This document shows, in pieces, positions 25,301 through 36,900 of a DNA stretch of 64,000 nucleotides. Position numbers and translations under genes: made by a program. Origin of the DNA: Paragordius varius (lineage: Eukaryota; Nematomorpha); NCBI GenBank assembly GCA_964247055.1, contig OZ176056.1:1054001-1118000 (forward strand), written 5' to 3'. The number at the start of each line of letters is the position of its first letter. Position 1 is the first letter of the stretch. Below the pieces are notes generated by a model, which saw nothing but the letters and a program-made list of their open reading frames with translations, was not told where the DNA came from and searched no databases.

Positions 25301-27111
25301 TTTTAGAAGATATGTTAAAATTAAAAGATAATTTCACAAGCATACTAAATCTTGATTTTTTTTAAACTATAAAATTACATAAATTATATAACTGAGTTTT
25401 TTATCAATGTTCATCTTTAACCCCTATTTTGTCACCCAAAACGATGGAATATAAAAAATCACATTAATATATAATTGTTGTTTTATAATTTAATTTTTAT
25501 TCTAAAAGAAAATTTTTCTCTTTATAAAAAATTTAATTTAGGGTTGTGCCGATTTTATACTTCCTGGCGGAACTGATGGGAAAAATGATATGTTTATAAA
25601 TTTGCCTTACTCTTTAAACGATCGTGATAAGTATTGCAGAAAACATTGGAATATTCAACCACATAATGAAGCGTACGATTTTTTACAGATTAAATTATTA
25701 ACTTTGTAAAAATATAATAATATTGGCAAAATATGTAATTAATTATAAACTTATCTCATTAAGGAATTTTTAATTTAATTTATGAAAGATAACTTTGTCA
25801 AAGACTTTAAAGTCAAAATCAAATTTTATTTTAAATAAACTTATTTTATTAATATATTTTTAAACATATATATTTTTAGACTAAAAATTTTGTTTGGTGG
25901 CGATAATTTTAACAACACGTCAAACATTATATTTGTTAATGGAGATTTGGATCCTTGGATGCCTGGCGGGGTAATTAGATATTTTTTATGATATTAAAAT
26001 TGTCATTAAATCTTATGTAAAACAAATTATAAAAAAAAGTAAAATCCTAAATATTGATTCTTAATTTTATTATAACCTATAAAATGAAATTTTGAAATAG
26101 AGTGTATTACCAATTATTTTTATGTCAATTCCTTATTTTGCAACCTAATAAGTTATATCTAAGAATTAAAAGATTGAAACAATGGGTTTGTCTCTATAAA
26201 GACAAATATTTTTTTCTAAAAGACAATACTTAATTAATCAAAATTTTTTTAAAATATAACTCATTGTTTAAAATGTAAAATAAAGAAATATAACAACACA
26301 ATTAATTATATATTTTTAAATTATAATAAATATTTAATATGGAAAAAATAAGGTTTAGTATGGTTGTTTTTTAATAAAACAATTGTCCTTATATTTTTAC
26401 GTTTTATCCATATTATTTCAATTTTTACTTTAAAATAATCTTTTAGTTTTTACCTGTTATTTGTATTACTTCCATTTTGTACTTATAACATTGCGAGGGT
26501 TACCAATGCATATCTAAATTTTTTATTTTACAGCCCAAAACGATATACTTCAAAAAATGAAGATTTGATTTTTTTTAAGAAATATACAGGCAAAACATAA
26601 AGACAAATATTTTTTAAAAAACATAGTTAAACACTAATTTATCCCATATATATTATTTTATTATAGTTGTAAACCATATCATTATTCATTGTGTTAACAA
26701 AATATATTTCTATTTCATATCTTAAATTTAGAATAATATTAAGTTATATTTTAAAATCAGGTGTTATCAAGCAGAGCGAGCGATTTTTTTGAAATTTTTG
26801 TCTTTATATTTTAACGTTTTGTCCCTATAATTTCAATTTATACTGTGCTAGCGAGCGATTTTATTGAAATTTTTGTCTTTTTATTTTATCGTTTTGTCCT
26901 TGTAATTTCAATTTATATCCTCTACTATTAAAAGGTTTTACGTAATGTAAGTTCTACCATAAAGTCATACATGGTACAAGGGGGAGCTCACCATTTAGAT
27001 CTCAGAGCTTCAAACTCAGCTGATCCGCCTTCAGTTAAAATTGTGCGCCAAGCCATACTCAACGATATCCAACAATGGATAGCTACACATTATGCCAATT
27101 TATATATATAA
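20238..27111 (+). CDS. S28 family serine carboxypeptidase (lysosomal Pro-X carboxypeptidase type)
   Basis: Secreted or lysosomal protease cleaving after proline, like vertebrate PRCP and DPP7. Eleven exons: 20238-20394, 20422-20561, 20888-21057, 21769-21904, 22438-22522, 22896-23119, 24066-24126, 24615-24733, 25542-25705, 25880-25970, 26935-27111; 507 residues, close to human PRCP. ATG 20238 starts a signal peptide ([20 protein letters not shown]). Landmarks are [20 protein letters not shown] and [16 protein letters not shown]. The catalytic Ser156 is in GGSYGG, completed across the 21057/21769 junction. Asp443 is in NGDLDPW and His468 in GGAHHLDLR; the 25-residue Asp-His spacing equals that of human PRCP. 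All three active-site residues are present, so it looks active. PRCP and DPP7 cannot be told apart by eye. Introns hold family A and B MITEs. Confidence 0.95.
20395..20421 (+). other. 27-bp intron in the S28 gene
   Basis: GTAAAA donor to AATCTAG acceptor, 27 bp. It is a multiple of three with no stop, so the genomic frame stays open. Animal PRCP lacks the nine residues; removal gives [19 protein letters not shown], which aligns without a gap to the PRCP pattern RYL...GGSILFY. Confidence 0.75.
21200..21483. mobile_element. MITE family A copy in S28 intron
   Basis: TA, then CAGTAAAAATTGAAATTATA at the left; TTTTGTCCATAGAATCCCAA and TTTTTAC at the right. Non-coding. Confidence 0.8.
22327..22357. 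repeat. (AT)n microsatellite
   Basis: About 31 bp of AT in an S28 intron, roughly 80 bp before the exon at 22438. Confidence 0.95.
22642..22893. mobile_element. MITE family A copy ending at an S28 splice acceptor
   Basis: The left end is TTACAGTAAAAAATAAAAAT with AAAACATAAAGTCAAAGG. The right end decays into AATTTTTAATTTTATTTTTAG, whose last AG is the acceptor of exon 22896. The right-end match is weak. Confidence 0.5.
23400..24060. mobile_element. Two decayed MITE family A copies
   Basis: One copy ends near 23590 (TTTTTACGTTTCGTCTGTAT). The second spans about 23840-24060 with AAAAACAACCATACTCTTTT inside and ends in TTGTCTGTATATATCCG, just before the acceptor TATACAG of exon 24066. An (AT)n run lies at 23889-23908. 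Confidence 0.5.
24790..25010. mobile_element. Decayed MITE family B copy in S28 intron
   Basis: TATACCATCTACAAGTTTAA, then AACAATTCAAAATTTCCCTT at the left, and AATTGTAAATGATATATC at the right. The centre matches other B copies (TATGTGTT, AATATGAAATGTATTTATG). Confidence 0.6.
26020..26430. mobile_element. Decayed MITE family A copy in S28 intron
   Basis: Inner motifs AAAGACAAATATTTTTTTCT and AAAGACAATACTT sit near 26200. The right end is TTTTTACGTTTTATCCATAT with AATTTTTACTTT at about 26430. Probably more than one copy overlaps here. Confidence 0.5.
26575..26927. mobile_element. MITE family A copy with its right end duplicated in tandem
   Basis: The left end is ATACAGGCAAAACATAAAGA. The right end, AACGTTTTGTCCCTATAATT, ends near 26847. 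The last 75 bp, from AGCGAGCGATTTT, are then repeated at about 26852-26927 (ATCGTTTTGTCCTTGTAATT). The second copy ends 8 bp before the last S28 exon. Confidence 0.75.
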
Positions 27112-28806
27112 ATTAAATATTTATTTTTTATTTATCCATCCTAGTAGTAAGAAATATCAAATATAGATTTTAATTTATATTGCACAATATATGATCATGC
27201 TCGCTTATTTAATTAAAATCAATAAATTAATATATTTAGAATATTTATGGGCAATTAATTAATTGCTCGGACTATTTAAACCTTTATTTCAGCATTCATA
27301 TGTATGAGAAGCATAAAAATCCCCTTTTTGCAAATTAAAACTAAAATATTATTGACATTAATTAATTATTTTTCCAAAGATATTAAACAAATCACGTTCT
27401 TTTATCACAAATGCATCCAAAACAAACAAAATATTTAAATATTGATTTATCCATAAAATGCTGATTGGCAATGTATATTCATAAAATTTTCTGCTATCGG
27501 TGTTATGGAGGATAAGTGATGTACATACCCAATAATCTTTTACTATTGGTAATTTTATATGGGGTTAGGACAGTCAGAAAGGGCATCTCTTCCACTGAGA
27601 GATTTTGGAAAGGTTATTATATGTTGAATCGTTTGAAAGCGTCTTACTAGCGCCACAATTCGGCCACATGTAGACACCCGGCTGACAATATCTCCAGGAA
27701 GTAATCAAGATTATTTTTCCGACTTTTTTGTGAAGTAGCTCATTATCACCACATAAGATTATAAAAACACTACTTAGTTCAATCCTATTATGGATCCGAA
27801 CCTAATCACCTCCATTAGCAACGCCACTCACAACAAATAATGTTAAGCCCGTAGCGCTATTTTATATTGTTAAAATAATTTGTATAATACGTCTAAAAGG
27901 CTAAAGATATATTTGATTTCAGCTTATCTTAAATAGTTATAAAGATATTTTTTTACTTGGATTTAACACATTCATTTTAGTCCTTGGATTCAAATTGGGG
28001 TAGTTGGATACTCCAGGCCTCTTTATAAAATATGGAATGAGCCGAAACCATGGCAAAATTTTGCACTTATATCGAATTAATAAACCGAAATATATAAAAA
28101 TCTTTATTCAAAAACACTTGATATTACTTATTTTAAGCTAAAACCGAATAGTAAAAATTTAGTCAACGTGACATGTCTGCAATGGTAAAATTGAAAAATA
28201 ATACAAAAATAACCGTTCTATTTCTATCAATGTTATATGTAATTTAAATAAGAAACTAGCCTTAATTTTGCCCTTAAAATTAAATGCAGATTATATTGTG
28301 CCAAATTTTTGTAAAATAAAAATGGCGTCGAAGAAGTTTGACATGGAACTTTTTTTTTCAAAACAAAATTTTATTTAGATATTTTGGCATATTTATGTAA
28401 TTTTTTAGGATAGAAGCATAAATTTGAATTCGGACCGTTTACTTCAGTAGTTTTTTAAAATCCTAACTCAAATTTAGTCTGGGGTATTTAGATACCCCAA
28501 TTTAAATTAAAGTGTTACGTCTGGGATATAAAACTACCCCATAGGTAATGGAGTGTTTAAGAAAATTGCTTACCCCAAGAGGCAGGCGATTATCGTCTTT
28601 TTAAATCGTTTTGCTACAGTTTTTTAAAATATTATTCACAAAATATCCTAAAAATACATCAATTCATATCAGATATTTTGCTATAAATTTATGTTAATAC
28701 TTTTTTTTCTATTTTATTCTACCCTCATAACATTATTTTTATATCCAGTTATCTAATATTATAACATATTTATTGTACATTCGCCGGTGCGGCAATATTT
28801 AAATTT
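27112..28806. other. Intergenic region between the S28 gene and MUS81
   Basis: 27540-27860 is less AT-rich than its surroundings and may be an old remnant, but no frame or repeat match was found. The rest is AT-rich with nothing recognised. The MUS81 promoter must lie in its 3' part. Confidence 0.4.
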
Positions 28807-30072
28807 ATGAAAGTTACTGATATACCATATCCAAATTCTTTTTTCTATTCTTGCATAAGCAAATGGCATAAAGAAGCTCAGGCAGCCAATTCTAAAATAC
28901 ATATTACTTTGTATAAAGCTTTGAAATCTTTAAAAAAATATCCGATTCCATTAAAGGATGCAAATGAAGCCTCGATATTGGAAGGCATTGGGCCTAATTT
29001 GTGTAAGATGTTGCAATGTGAGATAGATAATAATAATAATAATGAAAACGAAGATAATAAAATAAGTGACTTAAATTACAAACCTCGGTCAAATGATATT
29101 CCCGAAATTATGTGGGGCACATCAAATGAATCGTATCAGATTACACCAAACAAGGTGAAGGATTTAAAATTAAAACTTTTGCCTAGTATGCAGATTGTAC
29201 TATATATTGATACAAGAGAACATAATTCAAAAATGAAGCGGTACATCAAGGACATTCTTATCAAAAAGAAGATACCATTTGAACTTAAGATGTTGCCTAT
29301 TGGAGATTTTTTATGGGTACTTAAACTTAATAAGGATAATTCATTTAGCGTAGATAGCGGTGATATTCAAAATGTTTCGGAAACCTTTGTTTTACCATAC
29401 ATTATTGAACGTAAAACTTTGCATGATTTAGCATCTAGCATTAAGGATGGACGCTTTAAAAATCAAAAATTTCGTTTAGAAAAATTAAAAACTGAATATA
29501 ATATGTGTCCAACGCTCCTGATAGAACATTCTAACGGTTACCCTGGTCTTAATCCAGACACTCTCATTCAAGCCATTTACAATGCCATGATTGTTCATGA
29601 ATTTTACATTCTACGATCCGATAATATGAAACATTCTATCAAGTTGTTATTATTGCTCCACACACAAATCCATAAAAAATTTGCTGAAATCGGCGCTCAT
29701 TTGCAACTTAATCAAAACACTTTTTTCACCAAGGAAGAAATATTAGAGAGCAAAGAATTGAATTCATATTGTAAAATTACTTATGAATTTTTCTCCGCCA
29801 ATTTTGGAAAGCAAGATATTACGATTAAAGACGCTTTTGTACGTCAACTCATGTCTTTCCCTGGCTTAGCAAGCGCAAAAGTTGAAAAAATTATCGAACG
29901 TTTTCCAACTTTTGCGCATATAAGGCAAGGATATAAGGCGTGTGTAACGAGAGAAGATAGGGACTCTTTGATATCACGCATTCTTAGTAAAGATCAAAAT
30001 AAATTAGCATATCGGACCTTGAGCAAAATGATGGCATTTTTTTATACAGACACTGATGATGAAAGCCATTGA
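28807..30072 (+). CDS. MUS81: MUS81 structure-specific endonuclease catalytic subunit, single exon
   Basis: Nuclear nuclease of the ERCC4/XPF family which, with EME1-type partners, cuts branched DNA such as stalled forks and recombination intermediates. 421 residues in one open frame. The N-terminal helix-hairpin-helix region spans about residues 13-72 (ISKWHKEAQAA, LYKALKSLKKYPIPL, LEGIGPNLCKML). The nuclease domain spans about 130-300, with Asp135 (YIDTREH), Gly166-Asp167, and the signature Glu201-Arg-Lys203 with Asp207. DGRFKNQKFRLEKLK follows as in other MUS81 proteins. A C-terminal tandem HhH covers about 355-415 (FVRQLMSFPGLASAKVEKII). It is shorter than human MUS81 (551) because only about 60 residues, including an Asn run, join HhH and nuclease, where others carry a winged-helix region. 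No introns, unlike its multi-exon neighbours. A poly(A) signal AATAAA lies near 30289. Confidence 0.96.
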   Translation: MKVTDIPYPNSFFYSCISKWHKEAQAANSKIHITLYKALKSLKKYPIPLKDANEASILEGIGPNLCKMLQCEIDNNNNNENEDNKISDLNYKPRSNDIPEIMWGTSNESYQITPNKVKDLKLKLLPSMQIVLYIDTREHNSKMKRYIKDILIKKKIPFELKMLPIGDFLWVLKLNKDNSFSVDSGDIQNVSETFVLPYIIERKTLHDLASSIKDGRFKNQKFRLEKLKTEYNMCPTLLIEHSNGYPGLNPDTLIQAIYNAMIVHEFYILRSDNMKHSIKLLLLLHTQIHKKFAEIGAHLQLNQNTFFTKEEILESKELNSYCKITYEFFSANFGKQDITIKDAFVRQLMSFPGLASAKVEKIIERFPTFAHIRQGYKACVTREDRDSLISRILSKDQNKLAYRTLSKMMAFFYTDTDDESH

Positions 30073-30669
30073 AATTTCCATTATATGTTCTTCCAACCAA
30101 TGCAATCTGAATTATATCAAATTATTAGCTTTTATTGTTAAAGATTTTTACCATGTCAAATAATATTATATGCTTAGATGCAATATTTTTGACTTCTTTA
30201 TATGTATTTTATGCGGGTAACCTCGTCCTAAGTTGTGACCAATGAATTTTGGTATTTAAGAATTGGTAATTGAGAGTAATAACTGGGAATAAATAAAGTG
30301 CTTTAAGCAGCTCTTCATATTCTGCCTATTTCGTTCGATGATGCACATGCATGATTCATAATTCTAGGTTTTCTATTTTACAGTTTAGGCAATATTTAAG
30401 AAGCCTTGACAAGTAGAGCGTTGGTACCAAAATTACTTGGCTGTATAATGAAAAATAAACTCGGTCTTATTATACCGGATGCTTAGTCAAATATTTGTTT
30501 CCGATAATCATTATATTTATTTCTATATACAGTAAATAGTCAAAATCAATATAAAATAATTTAAAATACTGAGGATATAATATTATTGAGTGTAATTTGT
30601 GCTTATGGAGTGGGCATATATGGCTTACACAAATGGATTGGAGCCTGCGAAGCTGTCATTTGAAAAAAT
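30073..30669. other. Intergenic, 3' of MUS81
   Basis: Holds the likely MUS81 poly(A) signal near 30289. Nothing else recognised. Confidence 0.4.
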
Positions 30670-32935
30670 GGACAAAAATGTAATCCATTTATGTGGATTA
30701 TTTCGAAACATTAATTAATAGTTATGATTTTATAGGATTTTTAAAACGGTTTCATAGAGTTTTCAAAACTGTGCATTACTAATATATTGTTTACTGGTGT
30801 AAAGGTTCCAAATTGACGGCTAACGGGAAAAACCACTATACTATAGTTTTTACCTTTTTATCGGTATTAGTTAAAGCCTTTATTGAACTCTCATGACTTC
30901 TAACGTTTGAAAATTAGCTCCAAAACCACGCCATTTGTCTCAGTTTTAAACCGGTTGACCCCTACCCATTGACCTATATGGAAAAGCGCTGAGTTAAATT
31001 CTTTGCCTTTATAGGGAAAATATATGGAGTCATCTTTGATATCGTCTCATGGGTCATTAGAAAACCCTAAATAATCGTTATATGATGGCGTTTTTTTAGG
31101 GCATAAAGGCCCCAAATTAGGTCTAATAAAAAACACCTAACCTTAACTTTTACCTAGTTACGGGTAATGTTTTAAGCATTTAATGTGCTCATAGGGCTTC
31201 ATAAATTTCCTGTAAATTAGCTCCAAAACAACGGAATTCCTATGTAGTGGTGCAGTTTTTGGGGATTAGCTTCTTACCCAGGGACAGGTAGAAATAAAGC
31301 GTTTAAAATTTTTGCCTTTAGATGGGGAATATTTGAAATGGATTCAATATGTTCCTTTAAGTTCTTGGAAATATTTAAAACAATATTGCTCTATGGCAGC
31401 GCTTTCAGGGCATAAACTTTACTTAGCCACTCATTATAACCCCCTATACTAAAATATTTGTTTTTTAAAAGAGATTATATATTTTAGACTCTTGTTTAAC
31501 TCACAGAATCTCATAGGTTTTCTGTAATTGCAAAGGCATGCTGTATCTATATGGTGACGCAGTTTAACGCGGGTAGCCCCCTAACCAGCGCCGATTAACG
31601 CTTGATTAAAATTTTTGCCTAAATTTGGGTCATACCTGGAATCTTGATTTATGGCATGTGCTCAATTGGGATTTTCGGAAAATTGCAAAACCAGTTATTC
31701 TATGGTTGCTCATTTTGCAGGGCAAGGACCTAATTAATAGGTAATTAAATACATCCGCTCTACTTAAATTTTTTCCTTTTTACCGGTAATATTTCAAGCC
31801 TTTATTGTACTGATATGGCCAAATAAGTTTTTTAAAATTTGTCTCCAAAGCACGCTGTATCGATATAGTGGCACAATTGTAGGCAGGTGGCTCTCTACCT
31901 AAAGGCCAATATAAAAAAGACGTTCGATAATATTTTTTGCCTTTATAAGGGAATACCTAGAATCATCATTTATTCCATATGTTCCTAATAGTTTTTGGAA
32001 AAATGGCTTTAAAACTAAATACTAGTTTAATGATAGCGCATCTTTTAAAGTGGGGGCCTAACTAACGGCTAATTTAAAAAACCACTCGACTTAAATCTAG
32101 GCGGATAGCTCCCAGCCAGAGGCTGACACAAAAAAAGCGCTTGAAAATTTTTGTCTTTTTACGTCCTGGGACCATCATTGATTTCATATGCTCTCATTAG
32201 TTTTAAGAAATTGCCTCAAAATTCAAAAATCATTCTGGTAGCGCATTTATTAGGGCTAAACGGCCTAATTAAGGGCTAATTTTAACAACCCCACTACTTA
32301 AAGTTTTGCCTTGTTACGGGTAATAATTTAAGCACCTATTAAATTCATATGGCCTGATAGGTTTTCTGAAATTTAGCCCCAAGGACAAGCGATTTCGATA
32401 TGACAGGGCAGTTTCTAGCGAGTATCTACTTACCCAGCAGCCAAAATAAAAAAACGGCCGACTAAAATTTTTGCCATTTAACAGGTACCTAGAATCCTCA
32501 TTCAATCTTTACGGTCTCATACCTTGCGCGAAAAATAGATTCAATTATTTTTGTGGACTTGATTTTTTGAAAAAAATGGCATTTTGCGGGGTGAGCGGGT
32601 AAAAACAGGGCCTAAATTAAAAAAGCAATCCAAGTATGTTCGGCGCAACCGTAAAAAAGCCAAAAAATATCATATTTGAAATTGAATGGTCCAACATGTT
32701 TTCCGGAAAATTGTCTCAAAGATACGATCTTGTGGACTTGCGTTTTCAAAAAAACCGTTTTTTACACAGGCTGGGCCCGAACTGGGGGCCTAATTAAAAA
32801 AAGGGCGAAGCTATTGTCGGAGCATTCGTTATGAATATATTTTTTCGATTGGATTTAAGTGGGTCTACTGGTTAGGAAAGATCACAAAGCCAGCATTTTT
32901 CATTTTTATAAATATATAGATTAGCAATAGTTTCT
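30670..32935. mobile_element. Single arm of the fold-back family
   Basis: Same order and orientation as the left arm of the element at 1245-4790. It opens with 'ggattatttcgaaacat' and 'gtgcatt', then 'gctccaaaaccacgccattt', the 305-bp type units, and ends in the centre-proximal block 'agatcacaaagccagcattt' near 32900. No inverted second arm follows. No coding frame. Edges approximate. Confidence 0.75.
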
Positions 32936-33952
32936 CACTCCAAAAATCCAGAACCTAATCACAGTTAACAAACATAATCGGTTTCCAAAAAAAATTAAAT
33001 CTGGATATATTAACTATAAGTTTTAATTGCTTGTGTGATTGGTTACAATATATATGGCACAAATGGATTGACCCTTTAAAAATTGTATAAATATGGTCTT
33101 CTATTAAAATACTACCGTTAAAATAAAACATCTTAAAATAGAAACTTTTCTGCGGCGAAAATTGCTAAAAAATATGAAAGATGCAATGTATATATGAGAT
33201 CTGAAGGAGGATTTCAAAATCAACTTTTTAAATCAAATTAATAAAGAAGATATTTATCTTTTTTAATTCCAAGAATATAAAATAATATAAAATATTTTTA
33301 GCCAATATTTGTTTAAGCTTAAACATAAAATTTTGTCATCAACCACGTTTTATATTACAAATTGGTCGGTGGACTTGCGAAGAACACATTTAGAATGTAA
33401 AAATTTATGACTAGAATTTGCAAGAGAAGCAAAAAAGTGAGAGTTTCCTTATATATGTTGGTTGTTGCTTTCTAAATAATTAGGTGTTACTCATAAAGCA
33501 TGTAGCAAAATATACGAAATGAAACGTGAAAAAATTGTGTCAATTGGTCTAATTTGAAAGGAATTATATGCTTTTTCCTAAATTTAAATGAAAATAAAAA
33601 ATAATTGTTAAAATTTTAATTTAAACTTTATTCATCATACATTGCTAAGCCAGTTTAATGACACTTAAATTTGGATTTCAACAAAAATAATCTCCGCTTT
33701 TACTAAATTTAAACAAAATTTGCAGATCCTTTCCTTTATCCATCTTTCGTCGGCTATTTTAAATTTTCTTTTAGTTAACGCCGCTATTTTTAGGCCTAAT
33801 TACAGTTAAATAGTTCCATTCCAAATGCACCACAATTTAATTTATATCCCGGGGAAAAGGATTTTGTTCGTTTTGACTCATTTATTGCGTTAATTTTAAA
33901 AAACGTGTCCCGAAAGAATAGTTAATATTTCTTTTTAATATCAAAAACTAAA
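32936..33952. other. Intergenic, 5' of the membrane protein gene
   Basis: AT-rich, no recognised repeat. Should hold the promoter of the gene starting at 33953. Confidence 0.4.
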
Positions 33953-36900
33953 ATGGGGTCTGCAATTTTGTTCGATTCTAAAAATGATAATACAAATCGA
34001 TTTTGCAAATGTATTCTAGCACATTCAATTACATTTATTGCCGGAATTATTTTTGGGGTTTTATTAACTAAAACTTATTTCGATGGCCCGAAATTTTATA
34101 CGCTTGCCCCCCAAAATTCAAATTATAATCCTTTCGTAACACAATCGACAAACAATCAAACCATTAGACATTTTGCAACAAAAGCTAACATCGAATCGTC
34201 GTACCCAAAGGAGGAACAAACTGATCAAAATAAGGTAATTTATGAGTTACATAACTTTTTTATTTTTATAAGCGTTGCGTTAGCGTATTTACGCTAATTT
34301 TTTAAAAAATTTTATGGTGGAATATCCTAACTTAAATAAATCATATGATATAATAATTTTAAAAATCGGTTGATATTACTATAGGCGCTGTAATTCATGG
34401 CGAGATTTTTCTTAAAACTTAGCTATACCCATAGTGGTAATAAAAATTAGTTGAACATAAAAAATAAATATAATATAATTGCTGATATTTCGAAATAAAT
34501 CAAAAATATTGTCCTAAAAATATTTATGAAAAAAACAGTTTTGTATTTCAAATTTTTACTTATACCACACAAATTTAAATATTAAATATTATTTTATTTA
34601 TATTGCTTTTGGTACATGGAAAAAATCTGTTTAAATGGTAGGCGTGGGAGGGTCATCGGTTATATCATCTATGATAGAACATTATTAAAATATCAAAAAA
34701 TATAATCAGTTTCTAAGGAGGTCATTAAGCTTGTGAATATCATTGGTAAATTAATATAAATACCACAGTATTTTAAATTTTTTTATTTTCCCTCAAATAA
34801 ACCCCAAATTTACCCATTTGAAGCCATGAGTAAAGGCCTGCTCAAAATACACTCTAATAAATTGATATTTTCCAAATCTTTTTTGATTATAATTGCTTAG
34901 AAACAAAAATTGTGAATTATATTTCAATCATCATTAAACATTCAAACCATTTTATAGGTATTTAAGCCGGCTTATCCAAAATGGCACATTAAAGAAATAT
35001 TTTAGATGACAATAAATCTATAACAAAAAAGTTTATATTTATCTATTAAAATCTAATTTATATGATATTTAGTGTTGGTAAAGATACACAATGAACAATT
35101 CGTTTCTTTCCACATGTATTATTTTGTCATGATTTCATTTACGTTTAATTTGGAGCAAGCCTAGTTAATTAATACAATGTTAGAAATGATTATAAAATTA
35201 ATAAAATATATACTGATTCAAATATAAGAGCAAACATTTACAGTATGAGTAAGTATACATAGCTAGATAGTTATTAATTATTGCCAAATAGTAAATAAAA
35301 TAAAGGGCAGTATTATTGGCTTATAGTTATTTTTTTAACTTTTTACTATTATTAGCCAATAATACAGCTCTTTGTTGTAATATTTACTATTTGGCTAATT
35401 AATAACTTTCTAGCAATGTATACTTACTCATACTGTAAAAATGAAAATAGTACTTAAATGATTTTTTTTTAAAACTGTAGGGCCTATAAAGTTTTTAAAC
35501 TAAATTAAATATATTTTCTGACACTGCCCTACTTTGTGATTTAATCTTGTTAACAGAGCGTTATTATATGTTTTAAACTTCTAAATTTATTTTTTTTTGA
35601 ACAAAACTCCTCCCCTATATAAAATTGTATATAATTATACTCGATTTTAAGTAAGATAATACTTTTTACAAAGTCTTATTCCTTTAAAATGCCACATTTA
35701 TAAATTAAATATAATTTAACCTAAAATATTTTTGATTAGGATTGGGCAAAAACTGTTAATATTAAATTATATTATACATATATATTAACCTAATTTTTCA
35801 GCAAATTCGGAATTTAAAGCATCTTTTATTAACCTTCACTTATGCACACACAGTTACTTTTACTTTTTTACAACAAAATATTTTAACAAAAAAGTATTGT
35901 TGTGACCTAAATTTCGCTCATCAAATTTTTATCAAAACTAGAAAACATTTAAAAAGACATAAAAAGAGATACTGCCTGCTTAATTTGGACTAGATATTAT
36001 TTAATTAAAGTAGCTATTTTAAAAAATAGACATCAAATTTATGTTATGTATTTATGTCGCCAACTGTCAAGACCATCTTAATAAACATAAAAATCTTAAA
36101 AATTAAATTTGCAATGCAAAAAATAATTGCTAAGTTTTAAAACCGTTGAATATTAAAAATGTAACTGTACTTAATAAGGGTCATAGGAAAACAAATTATA
36201 AATACGAAATAAATATTTAATGTAAATATTAGCTAATAGATATATTTGATAGAAAGTTTTATATTACTTTATTTCATTTATATTAAATTGTTTGCATACA
36301 AAAAAATAGTTTCATATTATCTACAACAACGGAATTTTTAAATCAGTAATTTTAACTTTTTGAGGGCACAACTCAATTTAAAATAAGCGTGTGTATAAAA
36401 AAGTAAATGTGCTTTAATACCTGAAATTTCTGCATATGTTATTAGATCTTTGCAAAGGATTTCTTAGATTACGATATCGAAATACCCCCAAACATTTTAG
36501 AAGCCCACAATGAGCTATTTAATGGAGACCAAGAATCCTTATATGATGGATTAATTAGTAGAGAAAAAAGAAATAGTAATCCTCACTCGACTCAAAAGTT
36601 AAGAATTGATGACAAGAATGATATATTAGTTCGCGTTCAAAGGAAGGCTAAAAAACGGGCTGGTGTAGGGGAGGACCTTGGTTCCATTTTTAGAGTAGAT
36701 ATGGGCACCTTTAGTAAAAATATAAATCGTAACGGTATCCAGGGTATTGAACGGACCAATAAAAACTTGAGAACTAGTAATCTGTCCCCAATGAAAAAAC
36801 ATATAAAATTGTATGTTCAATTGGATGCATTAAATCCCACAAAACATAGAAATGCTAGATCATTAAAAGATGAACCCATTCCTAAAAGCCCTTACTATGC

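Noticed and set aside
27540-27860. Less AT-rich block that looked like a tRNA or LINE remnant
   Set aside because: No cloverleaf could be drawn and no reverse transcriptase or other motif appears in either strand.
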